Below are positions 49,330-60,689 of a stretch of 64,000 nt of DNA, piece by piece. The stretch is taken from positions 3,224,001 through 3,288,000 of the forward strand of contig JAPNXP010000006.1 of assembly GCA_028753945.1 (NCBI GenBank), given 5' to 3'. Every line of letters begins with the position of its first letter. Position 1 is the first letter of the stretch. This stretch comes from Hexactinellida sp. DTS-2022. Its lineage: Eukaryota; Porifera; Hexactinellida. The notes below the pieces were generated by a model, which saw only the letters and a list, made by a program, of their open reading frames with translations, ran no database searches and was not told where the DNA came from. A program made the translations under genes and the position numbers.

Positions 49330-50147
49330 TATTATTAAATCTCGATTGGTGTGTGTTTGTGTGTGTGTGTGTGTGCATAGGCGTCATTAATGGGGGGGCA
49401 GGGGGGCAGGCCCCCTAGTTTTTAAAACTGGGGGGGGCCGAGTATCCCAGGCCCCCCCAGTATATTAACCTCGATGTTTCATAGATTGATTGTTTTTTAC
49501 AATGAATGCGACTATTCATTCTACAGATTCATTCGCAAGGTGTTACAAAAACAAATTGTTAATTTATTGTTAATTGTGTAATGATATTAATAATGAGGTA
49601 TAGAGATAAACCTTTTTTGGCCCCCCCCCAGATTTTAAGGATACCAAAAATATCGACGCCTATGTGTGTGTGTTTGTCTGGATTGTATTAAAGTGATGGG
49701 GGAGTAGAAACCGCAATTAATATTGGGATATAACTAACTTTCAAATGTTATAATAGGTAAACAAATGTTATAATAGGTAGACAAGTAAGCTGAACACGAA
49801 TTTCGCGTTTATAAATTTCTCATATTAAATATTTGTTGTTGTTGTTTACACAAAATAGGTAAACAAATTAATGAAAATTCAAGATCAACCTAGAAGTTAG
49901 CTTTCAACGGTATTATAGGTAAACAAGTTGCTGAAGACGATTTTCGCGTTTAAAATTTCTAATATTTGAATTTTTGTTGTTGTTGTTTACACAAAATAGG
50001 TAAACAAATTAATGAAAATTCAAAATCATAACGTCCCTTTCTGCCATTTGCATGGTAGAAAGTGTGAGGAGTAAGGCCGCATAGCGGCCGTTAACTTGAG
50101 GTGCGTAGCACCGAACTGTCGCAAAGCGACCGAAACCGAAGGGCTCG
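49330..50147 (+). mobile_element. Helitron family 2 copy, interrupted
   Basis: Starts TCTATATTATTAAATCTCG after A, has AACCTAGAAGTTAGCTTTCAA-type internal units (about two), GGCCGCATAGCGGCC, then hairpins GGTGCGTAGCACC and GTCGCAAAGCGAC and an end at GGGCTCGT. A hAT-like MITE (49376-49664) is inserted in its TG-rich 5' part. Confidence 0.65.
49376..49664. mobile_element. hAT-like MITE, CATAGGCGTC ends
   Basis: Ends CATAGGCGTC and GACGCCTATG flanked by TGTGTGTG on both sides; the duplication is in a TG repeat and so is weak evidence. The interior has G and C runs (GGGGGGGCAGG, GCCCCCC). Confidence 0.55.
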
Positions 50148-50335
50148 TACAGTTCAAAATTTTATCGAAAGAATATACGTACATGGCATAGGCTTATTTA
50201 TTGTATGAAGCAACACTTAACAAATGAATGGGTAAACAATATATTCAATACAATAATACTGGTTGAGGATTCATATCAAATGTCCGATTGCGAGAGAAGT
50301 GTTATAGGGTAATATTAAACCTAACCAATATTATA

Positions 50336-50897
50336 CTAACCAGCCAAAAGTATTTGAACAATAGGGATTTTAATGCACACACAATACTCATACGGTAACT
50401 AAATAACGGCTATCTAAACTACTCTGAAATGACTGTAAATATCTTATTATAGATATACATATGAAAATATTGTGATTTCAATTAAATTTAGAAAATATTT
50501 TCGAAGTGGCATAAGTGTTTCTGCCACGTGCCACTTGTGGCATAAGTGGCACAAATGGAAATGTGGCTGTATCACAGTAGAAAATATTCGGATTGATTTG
50601 AAATTATGTACTTAGAGTAATGTAACTATGTGGAATTCAAATCTGCTATCAGAATTAATATAATAACATTGCATCTTAATGATCACAAATTAATTATTTA
50701 ATTAGCTAATTATATATTTAATGAGTTTAACGCCTCCATAAAAATGTAAATTCGAAAATTTTGCTGTTTTATTATACTTTACATATTGTTTCATGTAAAT
50801 AACCATTTTGTAGAATCTACTAATGTTATTATGCTGGTATAACCTCAAATGTCTGAATACAAATTATTGCTGTTCAAATACTTTTGGCCGGTTAGTG
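50336..50897. mobile_element. mariner-like MITE, 566-bp family, copy 3
   Basis: CTAACCAGCCAAAAGTATTT to CTTTTGGCCGGTTAGTG; two bases at the left end appear lost. Confidence 0.8.
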
Positions 50898-50913
50898 TAT
50901 ATAGTTACACATA

Positions 50914-51003
50914 CAGTCTTTTCTAATAATCCATCAGTGTGTAAAAGGATTCTTATTGGAAACATGACTACTAGAGAAGTGGACTATTAGAGAGAACATA
51001 CTG
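50914..51003. mobile_element. Tiny TA-flanked MITE
   Basis: CAGTCTTTTCTAATAATCC at one end and GGACTATTAG...CATACTG at the other, TA on both sides, 90 bp. It abuts the next element. Confidence 0.5.
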
Positions 51004-51007
51004 TATA

Positions 51008-51175
51008 CAATAACCGGCAAAAATATTTGAACAATAATTAGTATTACTAAATTAATAAATACTATAGTAAGATATTTAACGTCATTTCAGAGTAGGTAGA
51101 CAGCCGTTAATCGGATACAAGAAGCATATTGTGTCTGGAATAAAAATTCCTGTTCAAATACTTTTGCTCGGTTAG
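51008..51175. mobile_element. mariner-like MITE, short relative of the 566-bp family
   Basis: CAATAACCGGCAAAAATATT to CAAATACTTTTGCTCGGTTAG; only the ends resemble the longer family. Confidence 0.6.
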
Positions 51176-51299
51176 TACCTATGAGAAATAATAATTTGGA
51201 ACTTAATTACTGATAACTGAACTAACCAGGAAGTTTATTCCAATAAGTATTCCCTAAATTATGTCATTTATTTAAATCATCAAGTCATACTATATAGTA

Positions 51300-51551
51300 C
51301 AGTATTTCCCCTAATAAGCGCCGGGGGCATGAGTATGCGCTGTATCCATAAAAATGACATTGCTATGATAAAATTTAAACGCTTTAGTTAGTCACTGGAG
51401 TGTAATTCCATTGATTAGGAAACTTCGGCATGTATACATTCGGTGAAAACCATTAGAACCGACCAAAATATTATTTTCTGGAATTTTCAAAAAAGATAAT
51501 TTTGGTCCACGAAAACAATAAGCGCCGGGCCGCTTATTCTAAGCATTACTG
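51300..51551. mobile_element. Tc1/pogo-like MITE, TAAGCGCCGGG ends
   Basis: CAGTATTTCCCCTAATAAGC and GCTTATTCTAAGCATTACTG after TA on the left. Confidence 0.6.
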
Positions 51552-51840
51552 TTATGAGCTAGGGCCACCAACTAGTATGACGACTAGCGGCTATACGGAC
51601 CCTATCTCATAGAGATGTTATGAGCAGTGGTTTCGTCCTATCTCAAGGACTCATCAGGAGGGTAACCCCCGACCACTCTTATTGCGCCTCGCGCCAGGTG
51701 CCTCGCACCACCTAGTGTCTAGGCTTCCAGTCGTACTGCCTGCTGGCCCGTACTGACCTACACAAGGCTCCCAACCTCATGTACTCCTGTAGACTCGGGT
51801 ATGTCTTCACAACATAACGATATGCACAATCTTATTATTA

Positions 51841-51999
51841 GGGGCCTTTCAACGTTAGGTAACGCTTCCAAGGGAGGTAAGGGGTAACCAATGTGTGTCA
51901 GATCATGTTTTTGTATCACAAAAAGGCGACAAAAGCATGACTAAGGGAGGAGGTGTCTAATATTTTGGAATTTCATGCTACACAACGTTTGAACGACCC
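51841..51999. mobile_element. Harbinger-like MITE flanked by TTA
   Basis: GGGGCCTTTCAACGTTAGG and CAACGTTTGAACGACCC between TTA trinucleotides (51838-51840, 52000-52002). A decayed relative is at about 19681-19825. Confidence 0.55.
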
Positions 52000-52114
52000 T
52001 TAGCTAATGTATTTAAGTATACATCATAAGGAATAGGAGGGTCAGGATTGATTAAAGTTTGGATTTTCAAATTCTTCTTCTGGATTCCAATCCAAAATCT
52101 ATAAAATAGGGATA

Positions 52115-52298
52115 CAGTTAACTCCGCTTAATTGGGACACCGGTTAATCGGTTTCTCCGCTTAATCTGGTCAAAATTTACAGGATTTATAGGACAGAATT
52201 ACAGTTTGGCTTACAATATTTTCGGTTAATAGGTTTCTCCGCTTAATCGGGTCAAAACAACCTGGTCCCGATGTGACCCGATTAAGCGGAGTCGACTG
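52115..52298. mobile_element. pogo/Tigger-like MITE
   Basis: CAGTTAACTCCGCTTAATTG to ATTAAGCGGAGTCGACTG between TA dinucleotides. Confidence 0.75.
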
Positions 52299-52974
52299 TA
52301 TTTGCAAGGCTTTGGAATGCTCTATTAACCCAAGGTTTGAATTATGGAATATAGGTAAAAAATGAGTATGGGGCTTCATAAATAGGGAGTCTTTCAAAGG
52401 ACACCTCCCCTAATCAGACCTGCCAACTTATTTGAGTCGTATCCCTGTATGTACCTCTTTTCCCCCTGTAGTACATTGGCAATAATACCTGGACACCCCT
52501 CTCGCTCGTATAAGAAAACCCTATACGCTTGAATAGGAACTGTTAATTTATAAAAATGCTACCTTTTTGAGAGTGTATAAATTTTTAGGCATTATTTGAT
52601 TTAGTCATTAATTTTGTCCCAACTTAAAAACAATGTACAAATGTAATAATCCCTGACAAAACAGCCAATTATTAAAGCCCTGTACGGTTGGCAGCAGGTA
52701 TGCCTCTAAAGTAGATACGTAATAAGATTAGTGTGTGCCACTGTGTGGCACAGTTGGGGATATACCCTTTAGTTTAGTGAAGTAACTCGAATAGGGGAAA
52801 TCAAATATTTTACAGAATGGAGGATTATGTAAACATACATGCGCAGTATAATGTACAATAGAATTTCCAAAACCGGGCACTGATTGACAAATTTTATTGT
52901 ATTTCATCAGGAAGAGTTCCGTATCAATAAATATAGATAGTCTAATCAATTCCGAGAATATTTAATTAGCACAA
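52299..52974. promoter_or_regulatory. Upstream region of the caspase gene
   Basis: About 680 bp with no competing coding or transposon ends. It should hold the promoter and 5' UTR of the gene at 52975. No TATA box can be fixed with confidence; TTTAATTAGCACAAATGG surrounds the start. Confidence 0.35.
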
Positions 52975-55900
52975 ATGGCAACTGGAGATAGTTACTATAA
53001 GCTTCGTGAAAATGGAACAATTGGTTTCGCCATAATTGTAGTAAATGAATTTGATGGCGAAGATCATCGAAGTGGCACAAAAGCTGAAATAAAAATGCTG
53101 GAAGAAATATTCTCAAAACTGAGATTCGAGACGATAATCTTTGGCGAGGTAACAATAAACGATTTTAAAGACAGAATGAACGCTATAAGAGACAACCAAA
53201 TCCTCAATGACCACGACATGATAGCCTTAGCAATCTGCAGCCATGGAAGAAAAGATGAGATACGCTTTCCTACAGAAAAGATCGTAAATAAAAATAAACT
53301 AAAACTTGAAGGTAAGATTAAGATAACTTTATTCATTTTAAATAAAAATGTGCTTGAACAATATTTATTTTTAATGTGTAAAAAACATAGATTCGTAAAT
53401 ATTTGTATTTTCATTATAATAATACATTGTTTAGCCTGTGGAGTATCATCAGCTAACAATCCAAATGATATTTGTCAAAATAAAGGTTTGTATACTTTTA
53501 AGCTTCCTTTTTGTTAGAAGATAGCTATGTTTACATCAATTTATTTATTCTTGTAGAGTGCGAATGTGAATATCTTACCGTTAAAGAAATTCAAGAAACA
53601 GTAATGTCCTCCTATTTAAAAGGTAATTAGGAATAGCCAATTTTTTCACATTTCACAAGCATTGCTTGCTTTCGTTTTCTTTTACTATGAAATTAATCCC
53701 GGTGTAACAGCCCAGATTATACCCCCGTCCTCGAATAACCCCGGGTATAATCTGTCCTAGCCCAGATTATTCCCGGGATTATTCTGTCCTAGGACAGAAT
53801 ATACCTGGGTATAATCTGGGCTAGGATAGAATATACCTGGGTATAATCTGGGCTAGGCCAGAGTATACCTGGGTATAATCTGGGCTAGGACAGAATATAC
53901 TCCCTGGCCTCATTATGTCATGTGCGAAAATGTGGTGCGTGTGGTGTGATAACTTATATATGTATGCATAAATGTTGCATGCAACATTGTAACATACAAG
54001 GTGCAACAATTTTGAATGAATATCGAACACTCAACAATTCGCATGAAATATCGCAAAACAAATTTGTATGCAACATTCCAAATATACGATGCAACTTTGT
54101 TCTACTATCAAATTTTCTTCGTATATAAACAAATAAACGTATGTCCCATCTCTAAGTTGAATAATTCTTGAATATAACGAATTATTCATGAACTATTAAC
54201 TTTTTGGCAAATTTGGGTATTCACGATATGGATAGTTTATTTGCAAAGTTTACCCGAAGAGAAGTTGAATTTGATCAAATATTTGTTCTCTTGGTAGTTT
54301 TAACAATCAATAATGGATTATTCGGCAAAAATAATAGTTTATAATCTATTCACAATTATTTGTCATTTTTTTCAATGAATTAGTACGTATTTAGTTATAA
54401 AAATTAAAACCACATAATATAAACTTGTGTTGGGTGTTTTTTGTTCAATCGTCATTCAAAATACAGTGGATGCCGGTTATAAGCACATCGTCGGGAACTG
54501 CACTTGATGTGCTTATAACCGGCATAATTTATATAGGGTATAATAACCGGTATATGGCAAGTTGGCAACCGTTTTCCAACATAGTGTTCTTATATCCGAT
54601 ATGTTCTTATAACCGGCGTGCTTATATCCGACATCTACTGACTACATATTTGGTAACCTACTACTACTGTCCCGTCCCGAAAATTGGGTATCTGGATTTT
54701 CCGGGACTGTCCCGTCCCGTTCCGAAAATTAGGCATACCCAATAAGAGAGGGGTATATTTTGGGCTAGCCCACTTCATACCCAGGGTATAATCTGTCCTA
54801 GCCCACTTCATACCCGGGGGTATATTCTGGCCTAGGACAGATTATACCCGGGTATATACTGATGGGGGGGTTAATCTGGGCTGCTACACCGGTACTTGAA
54901 TAAGAAACAATTCAATAAGGACCGAACTAACTCATCTTTGTCTTTACTCTCAAATCTTTACGGTGGTAACAGGGTATTACCTATCTCCGTATACTATTAA
55001 ACCACAAACCTGGGTGTATATATATATGTGTATATTTGTTTGTATGTTCCGAATTGATTGAAGAAAGTAGACGGTTTCCAAATGTGATTTTTGGCATATA
55101 GGGGTAACTTTTGGCACCTACCAACAAGTTGAGGTTTCCACCAGGGCTTTTCATGAGTCACCAAGTCACCAAGTCTGACTCGATAACGCGAGTCTTCAAG
55201 TCAATCAGATAATATATTTTGAGATTCATGGATTTTTCGAATTCTGAATATAATCAGATTAGTAAAAGAATATACAGGTGTATATTCAAATTTCAAATTG
55301 CTTATTCTTACACATCGATGACTCGCGAGTCCTGACTCAAGTCACCGAGTCATTTGACTCGTGACAAGATTTAATGACTCGATACAAAATTTAATGACTC
55401 GAGTAACCGAGTCAATTGACTCGTGATAAAATTCGATGACTCGAGTCACCGAGTCAATCAAGTGACTCGTAAAATCCTTGGTTTCTACTCGAATTTTCTC
55501 ACACCTCGACAAGTTATGACGTCATTGTCACATTTCGATAACCTTGAAAATTCACTTAATCGCACATAATTCCCGCCCTCTAAGAGATAAAAATCTGAAA
55601 ATTTAATAGAACATGGACATTAATGATGCGGACACGATGGTCACACCAGATCGCCAATATGCTTACTCATTGTCGCATTATGACGTAATCACTAAAATTT
55701 CACATTGTTAAATTTGACTATTTAGGCCGTTTACGCTTTATAATCAATGTTAGAATTATATAAACCACACACTAACCGCGAAGCGGTTGGTTTGTGTCAG
55801 GCTTGTCAAAAGGTCAGGTCATGACCTGACCTGAACTTTTTTAACTTGACCTCAAAGGGTCAACTCGGTTGGATTTAATTTTTCAGGTATATCAACGCCA

Positions 55901-57612
55901 CTTTTCCCACAAACGCGTTAAACGCGCCATGCCATTTAACGCGCTTTGATTTCAGAATGGAGTATATTTTTGCATAAAATGACGCGCTTAAGTATTGATA
56001 TCTCGCCCTTAAAGCGTCTCTACAAATTGACCTGAAATGACCTTAAATTGACCTGACCTGACCTGTATGATTTTTTCCACCATGACCTGACCTGACAATG
56101 CGGGACCATTTGACAAGCCTGGTGTGTGTGGTTGTGTTCTGTCGCGAAGCGACCTAGCAAGCGAAGCGACCTAGCAAGCGAAGCGCGCTAGAATTAATAA
56201 AAATAAAATTTATTTATTTATGGCTTTATAATACTATGTATGTAGATAAGCCAAAACTTATTATACTGAACGCTTGTCGAAAGATAGCAGATGCAATGGA
56301 ATGTAAAAGTGTTGGCGATAGATTTACATTATTTTCAACAAAATTGGGGCAGTTATCATCAAAGTAAGTTCAGAACTTCAGGAACGAGAATTATTTGAAC
56401 AAATCTTATATTTATAGGTTCAAGTTAAAAGAACAAGGATTTGTTCCAATGTTTTTGAGAAAACTTTATGAAGTGATAAACAATCAAAATCCTAATGACA
56501 TATTTGACTCAATAGCCGATAGGATTAATTACACTTATGATAAAGATGAACAGATGAAGAACAAATATGAAGAGCGAAGCGTTTTGGAAATATATAATGC
56601 AGAAAAAAAATTACGCCTTAGACTTCAAGGTCGATTGAAAAAATTTGATGTCTTATTTACTGAAAAAAATCTTAAGGAAGAACATGATTCGGACGTTTTG
56701 GTAACAGGGCCTAACAAAGAACTAATCATTCGAGGAACCAGTAGTGCTACGAGCATTGCATACAGTAATAACGATATACAGCCATGTTATTATATCTGTG
56801 ACCCTGAAAGGTCAAAAATTATTAAATTTCTTGCTGGTTTTAGTGGGGATGTGGAAATCACTATCGATTGTGAATTAAAGAGTCCTAGGTACATTCGATG
56901 CATTTCCCATGAGAATTTTATATTCATTTCACATGAATCAGGTGTGATAAAAGTGGACATATCAAAAGGAATCCTAGAAAATAAGCATGAAGCCGAAAAA
57001 TTATTAGGAGTTGAGGAATACATTTCACCATGTCTAGCTGCAAACGAAAATGATAACTTACTATTTATCCTTGATAGGTTTAGTCACAGCGAAAACAACA
57101 AAATGCGGAATATTAGTGTTTATAATATAACCGAGGAGAAAATTACGGGTACATATCCTATAACAATTGAGATATCACCAGGATTATTACTAGACAAATA
57201 TTGCAAATATAGCCCAATAATTAACGATATGAATTTCCGTCAATATAACCCTGAACATGAACAACAACAGTTATTAATTTTGGCTTATCTTCCATCGCCC
57301 TGTTTGATAATATACACAATTGGCAAAAAAGATCACATAGAATTCACACATCACTCGGAATTCTGGATAGAAGAACACTGTGAACCTTGTTTTATTGCAT
57401 CATTTCAAAATTATACATTAATGTCATGCCCAAATATTGATAAAAGTATTACCAAGCTCAATGATGAGAAGATAAATACAGATAAATGGTGCACGCAATT
57501 AGATATAAAGAACACTCAAGCTGTCCTAATTCATCAAGATGGAAAAGCGGTTATAACCGCTATTGAAGACAATAACTGTCTTATATACTCCTGGGATGGG
57601 ATGACCAATTAG
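52975..57612 (+). CDS. Caspase with C-terminal beta-propeller-like domain (five exons, about 588 residues)
   Basis: Exons: 52975-53311, 53435-53485, 53557-53622, 56246-56363, 56418-57612. All introns are GT-AG and every junction keeps phase, giving 1767 nt with the stop TAG. Exon 1 holds a caspase p20 start: Arg in HRSGTK (S1-pocket position), the helix-strand pattern around MLEEIFSKLRFETII, and the catalytic His in ICSHGRKDE. Exons 3-4 give YLTVKEIQ then KPKLIILNACRK, with the catalytic Cys where caspases have QACRG. p10 follows in exons 4-5 (DRFTLFSTKLG, GFVPMFLRKLYEVI). The S1 Arg of the WR motif appears to be Lys. There is no DED/CARD prodomain and the p20-p10 linker is short, with no clear Asp site. 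From about residue 265 the same exon encodes strand-rich repeats (SPRYIRCISHENFIFISHESG, AVLIHQDGKAVITAIEDN) typical of an NHL/WD-type propeller. This is the only large gene here without breaks. A separate-gene reading for the last exon is unlikely, because p10 lies inside it. Confidence 0.8.
53699..54892. mobile_element. TIR element with GGGTATAATCTG arrays, in caspase intron 3
   Basis: Ends CCGGTGTAACAGCCCAGATTA and TAATCTGGGCTGCTACACCGG (21-bp inverted pair with slight mismatch). Subterminal arrays of CCTGGGTATAATCTGGGCTAGG at 53720-53910 and 54755-54870. Nested pogo-like MITE at 54464-54640. Confidence 0.75.
54464..54640. mobile_element. pogo-like MITE, GATGCCGGTTATAAGC ends
   Basis: CAGTGGATGCCGGTTATAAG and CTTATATCCGACATCTACTG, TA on the left. 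Confidence 0.65.
55142..55480. mobile_element. hAT MITE family III (GACTCG array), long copy
   Basis: Ends CAGGGCTTTTCATGAGTCA and TGACTCGTAAAATCCTTG. The flanks GTTTCCAC and GTTTCTAC match at 7 of 8. The interior is a dense array of GACTCGAGTCACCGAGTC-type units. Confidence 0.85.
55798..56121. mobile_element. hAT MITE family II, copy 3
   Basis: Ends CAGGCTTGTCAAAAGGTC and GGACCATTTGACAAGCCTG. The flanks GTTTGTGT and GTGTGTGG agree at 6 of 8. It contains the CGCGTTAAACGCGCC core also seen in copy 1. Confidence 0.85.
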
Positions 57613-57723
57613 ATAATCATATGTTAAGGAAATATTAGTTAACTTGAGAACTTCTCAATTGTTAAATATTTTGTAATGTGTGATTTATTTTAGAAGTTGT
57701 TAAAACGAAAAAATCACAGCTGT

Positions 57724-57802
57724 GCTGACAGCATTTTCTTATGGAGACACGAGCAATCAACCAACTACCGACTTAGTGCCTCCAAAAGAAAATGCTGTCG
57801 GC
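57724..57802. repeat. Long hairpin just 3' of the caspase gene
   Basis: Arms 57724-57750 and 57776-57802 pair at 24 of 27 positions plus one G-U, with a 25-base loop. Its size and pairing suit a small-RNA precursor, but a minute MITE or a 3' regulatory structure is equally possible. Confidence 0.45.
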
Positions 57803-60689
57803 CATAGCTTACTATATACAGTTATGAAACTTACCGAATACAAGGCCAGTTTATTTATTTAATGATACTATATGTACTTACTTCATGCTAAATTATTCAC
57901 TTCGATGTTTATAATAACAAAATTCCCACATCAAAGAAGGAATTTAGATTAATCGTGGTGAAATTTTTCAATAATTCGTTGGCGGGTCTTGATTTGCTTC
58001 AATTCATCATCCTTTCTTTAGCGTCAAATTTGGTTTTTTCGTATGGTTTCAGAGATTCAGAGATTTACTTGAGTGTGCAGAGTATATAAAATGAGCATCC
58101 CAATTCTGTGAGATTTCATTGAGCAACTGTGACCCAAGATTTTCCATAGAACTGTTGTGTGGTATTTTGAGACGCCTATATGATACACTCTATACACCAT
58201 GGATGTGCTATTACAAATTACACTGTGGTATTTTGAACACATACAAACTAAAGTCTAATACTCTTCTTTTAATTAAATAATTCTACACTTAATCTGAATC
58301 CATATCCCCCAATCGTATTATCGTTTGTTTTAATTTTCTGATTTTTTTTTAATGCTTTTTCTCGATTTCCCATTCCGCCCTTTTCATATCTATATACGCT
58401 TTATGTTCATCAATCATCTTACATGTCTCTCCCATCATGCTCATTTTTTTCCCTCGTGTTCTTTTCGCATCTGTTCAATGAATTCAATATAGTATCTTTC
58501 TGAAGAATCCATTATAGCTGTAATTACTTTTGCATATTTCATGTGGTATTTATAGTTGTAAGTTGTAAATCATTGTAGCACAAAACTGAGTCATGAAACT
58601 TTCAAAACGTAATTTTGGACAAGTGCACACATTCTGGAAGTTTAAAAAGCTTCCTAAGTAACACGATATCTAATCTATCTAATTACTAGTTTATTTTCTT
58701 ATTTCTCTCTCACCACTTTGTTTGGCTACAATACAGCCTTATTACTCCCTGATTATATTTTTGATTATAAAAATTCTGTCTAAATAAAAGCAATTTATAT
58801 TTAAAATTTACTTTTATCACCCTGTTATTAAGATTAGCCACTACATTATGCATTGATATCTGTTATTAATAAATTTAATGGGAAATATCAGAATAACAGT
58901 TTCAGAAAGATGTAATAAATATACCACATAATTAACGTGTAAAGGATATATATAAAACTAATCCATCAAAATACACAAATTCATGACGGGAACTACTTGT
59001 TCTGGCTTGTACAATGTTCAGGCTCGATTTTTCTCTCAGAGTAATAAGATAAAATGTCTTGATAACTGCCTGTTAGTAAGCTATATGGAAAGATAATTGA
59101 TTATTCTGTGAAGTAGTGTTAATTAATTAATTGATTAATTAATAAATAGTAGGTTGGTCCCTCAGGGCTGCAGCTAGCTACTAAAGATTAGTTTCGCTGT
59201 GAGTGCACTTGGAACACACTCTGTACCTTTCCCCAACCGCGAGCCTAACGGTTGAGGGATGTCAGGAGCTTACCTGAGAACACATAACTTATCTCTTGAC
59301 ACCATTAGCGGGACCTAGGCTCAGGACAATTTAGCCATTACATGAGACTGAGGGATGTATTAATTAAACATAAGGTTTAATACAAACTATGATGACACAA
59401 CGAGAGTCTTAACTTAGCTAACTGAAAGAAATTGAAATTTTGGCTAGTTATTATCTCAGTATTTCACAACAACCACCAAATTATAGCCAGACATATGTAC
59501 TAAAATTAGATACTCTTTTTTATGGCATACTACAGCGCTATATAACAATTATTAATTAATATCGTTTCTATTATTAAAAATAAATATTTAGCAATATGTC
59601 ACTGATAATATTTGATTAGAATGTAGAAAAATGATTATGCAAATTACTTGTAAACTCCCTTCCTTGGTCGTGTTGAATAATATCGGGTAATCCCATATCG
59701 AGGTAGATATCCTTAAGATTCTGGATTACTTCTTTTGATGTCTTCGACTTGAGAGCGCGCACTGCAACGTATTTGCTCAGATAACAAACAGTGACTAAAA
59801 TGTGTTTATATCCATCTTTGCTCTCAGAGAAATCACATATAAGGTCCATTCCTATATGTTTCCACGTTTTAGACGGAGGTGGGATTGGTTGGAGCTTCTT
59901 TTGCGGTTGTGGTGGCAAGGCCGCTGTCATCTGACATGTATGGCAAGTCCTTACCTTTAGTATACAAGAAAGTCATTATAATATGGCATTTTTTAATAAT
60001 TTTGCATTAGTTACAGCATCGATATCTAATTACACCATTATATAAAATTCGTAAATGGTTAATTGAAGTTAACTGTTATAAAAATAAATATAAAAACAAT
60101 TTGGGATCTTGCGAAATCATGTTAGTGCTATTAGTCGTCAAAATAAAATGCTTTACTAATTAGACAATCTAGAACTGTATAATTACGATTACAGCAAATG
60201 GATGATTCAACTGAAATGTTCCACTAACACTGCATTATAATGCTATTTTGGTATGTACATCAATTAGAATAGAAATATAGTAGAACTCGATTAACTAAGG
60301 CGTACCTTGGGAAACAAGACAGTATGTACTAACCGAGGCATGTCTTATCCGTATGCATAATCCACAGGTCGAAGTACTGACTTGTTCAATTGTGTAAATA
60401 CGATGTAATACAAGTCTTCAAACATACTTAACGATACCAAGTGTTTTGGTTGTCACGTACTCAGACAATCAAAACACTAACGGAGTTCTGCTGACAGATT
60501 TCTAGAAATTGAAATTAGTACGTCTGATTCGAGTATGTACTGTACTGAATTGATAATTGCAATGCAATTTACCCAGTAATTGTAAAATAAATCAAATGAA
60601 TATATCTACATAACATTACAAATTGATTTTAATTGAAATAAATCGAACTAATAGTAGGTTAAGGGATAATATATATATATATATATATA

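Larger units (their letters stand above)
54984..56191 (+). mobile_element. Helitron family 3, non-autonomous, in caspase intron 3
   Basis: Starts TCTCCGTATACTATTAAACC after A, similar to 24539. Ends in a tripled hairpin block of the GCGAAGCGACCTAGC type and a terminal CTAG at 56188-56191. hAT MITEs are nested at 55142 and 55798. The base after CTAG is A rather than T. Confidence 0.55.

Noticed and set aside
56395-57612. The long last frame taken as an independent single-exon gene from 56395
   Set aside because: The frame before 56418 is intron sequence ending in TTTATAG, and residues after it are caspase p10 that require the preceding exons.
59155-59355. TCCCTCAG and CTGAGGGA pair as a MITE
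   Set aside because: The inverted match is only 8 bp and the interior has no supporting structure.
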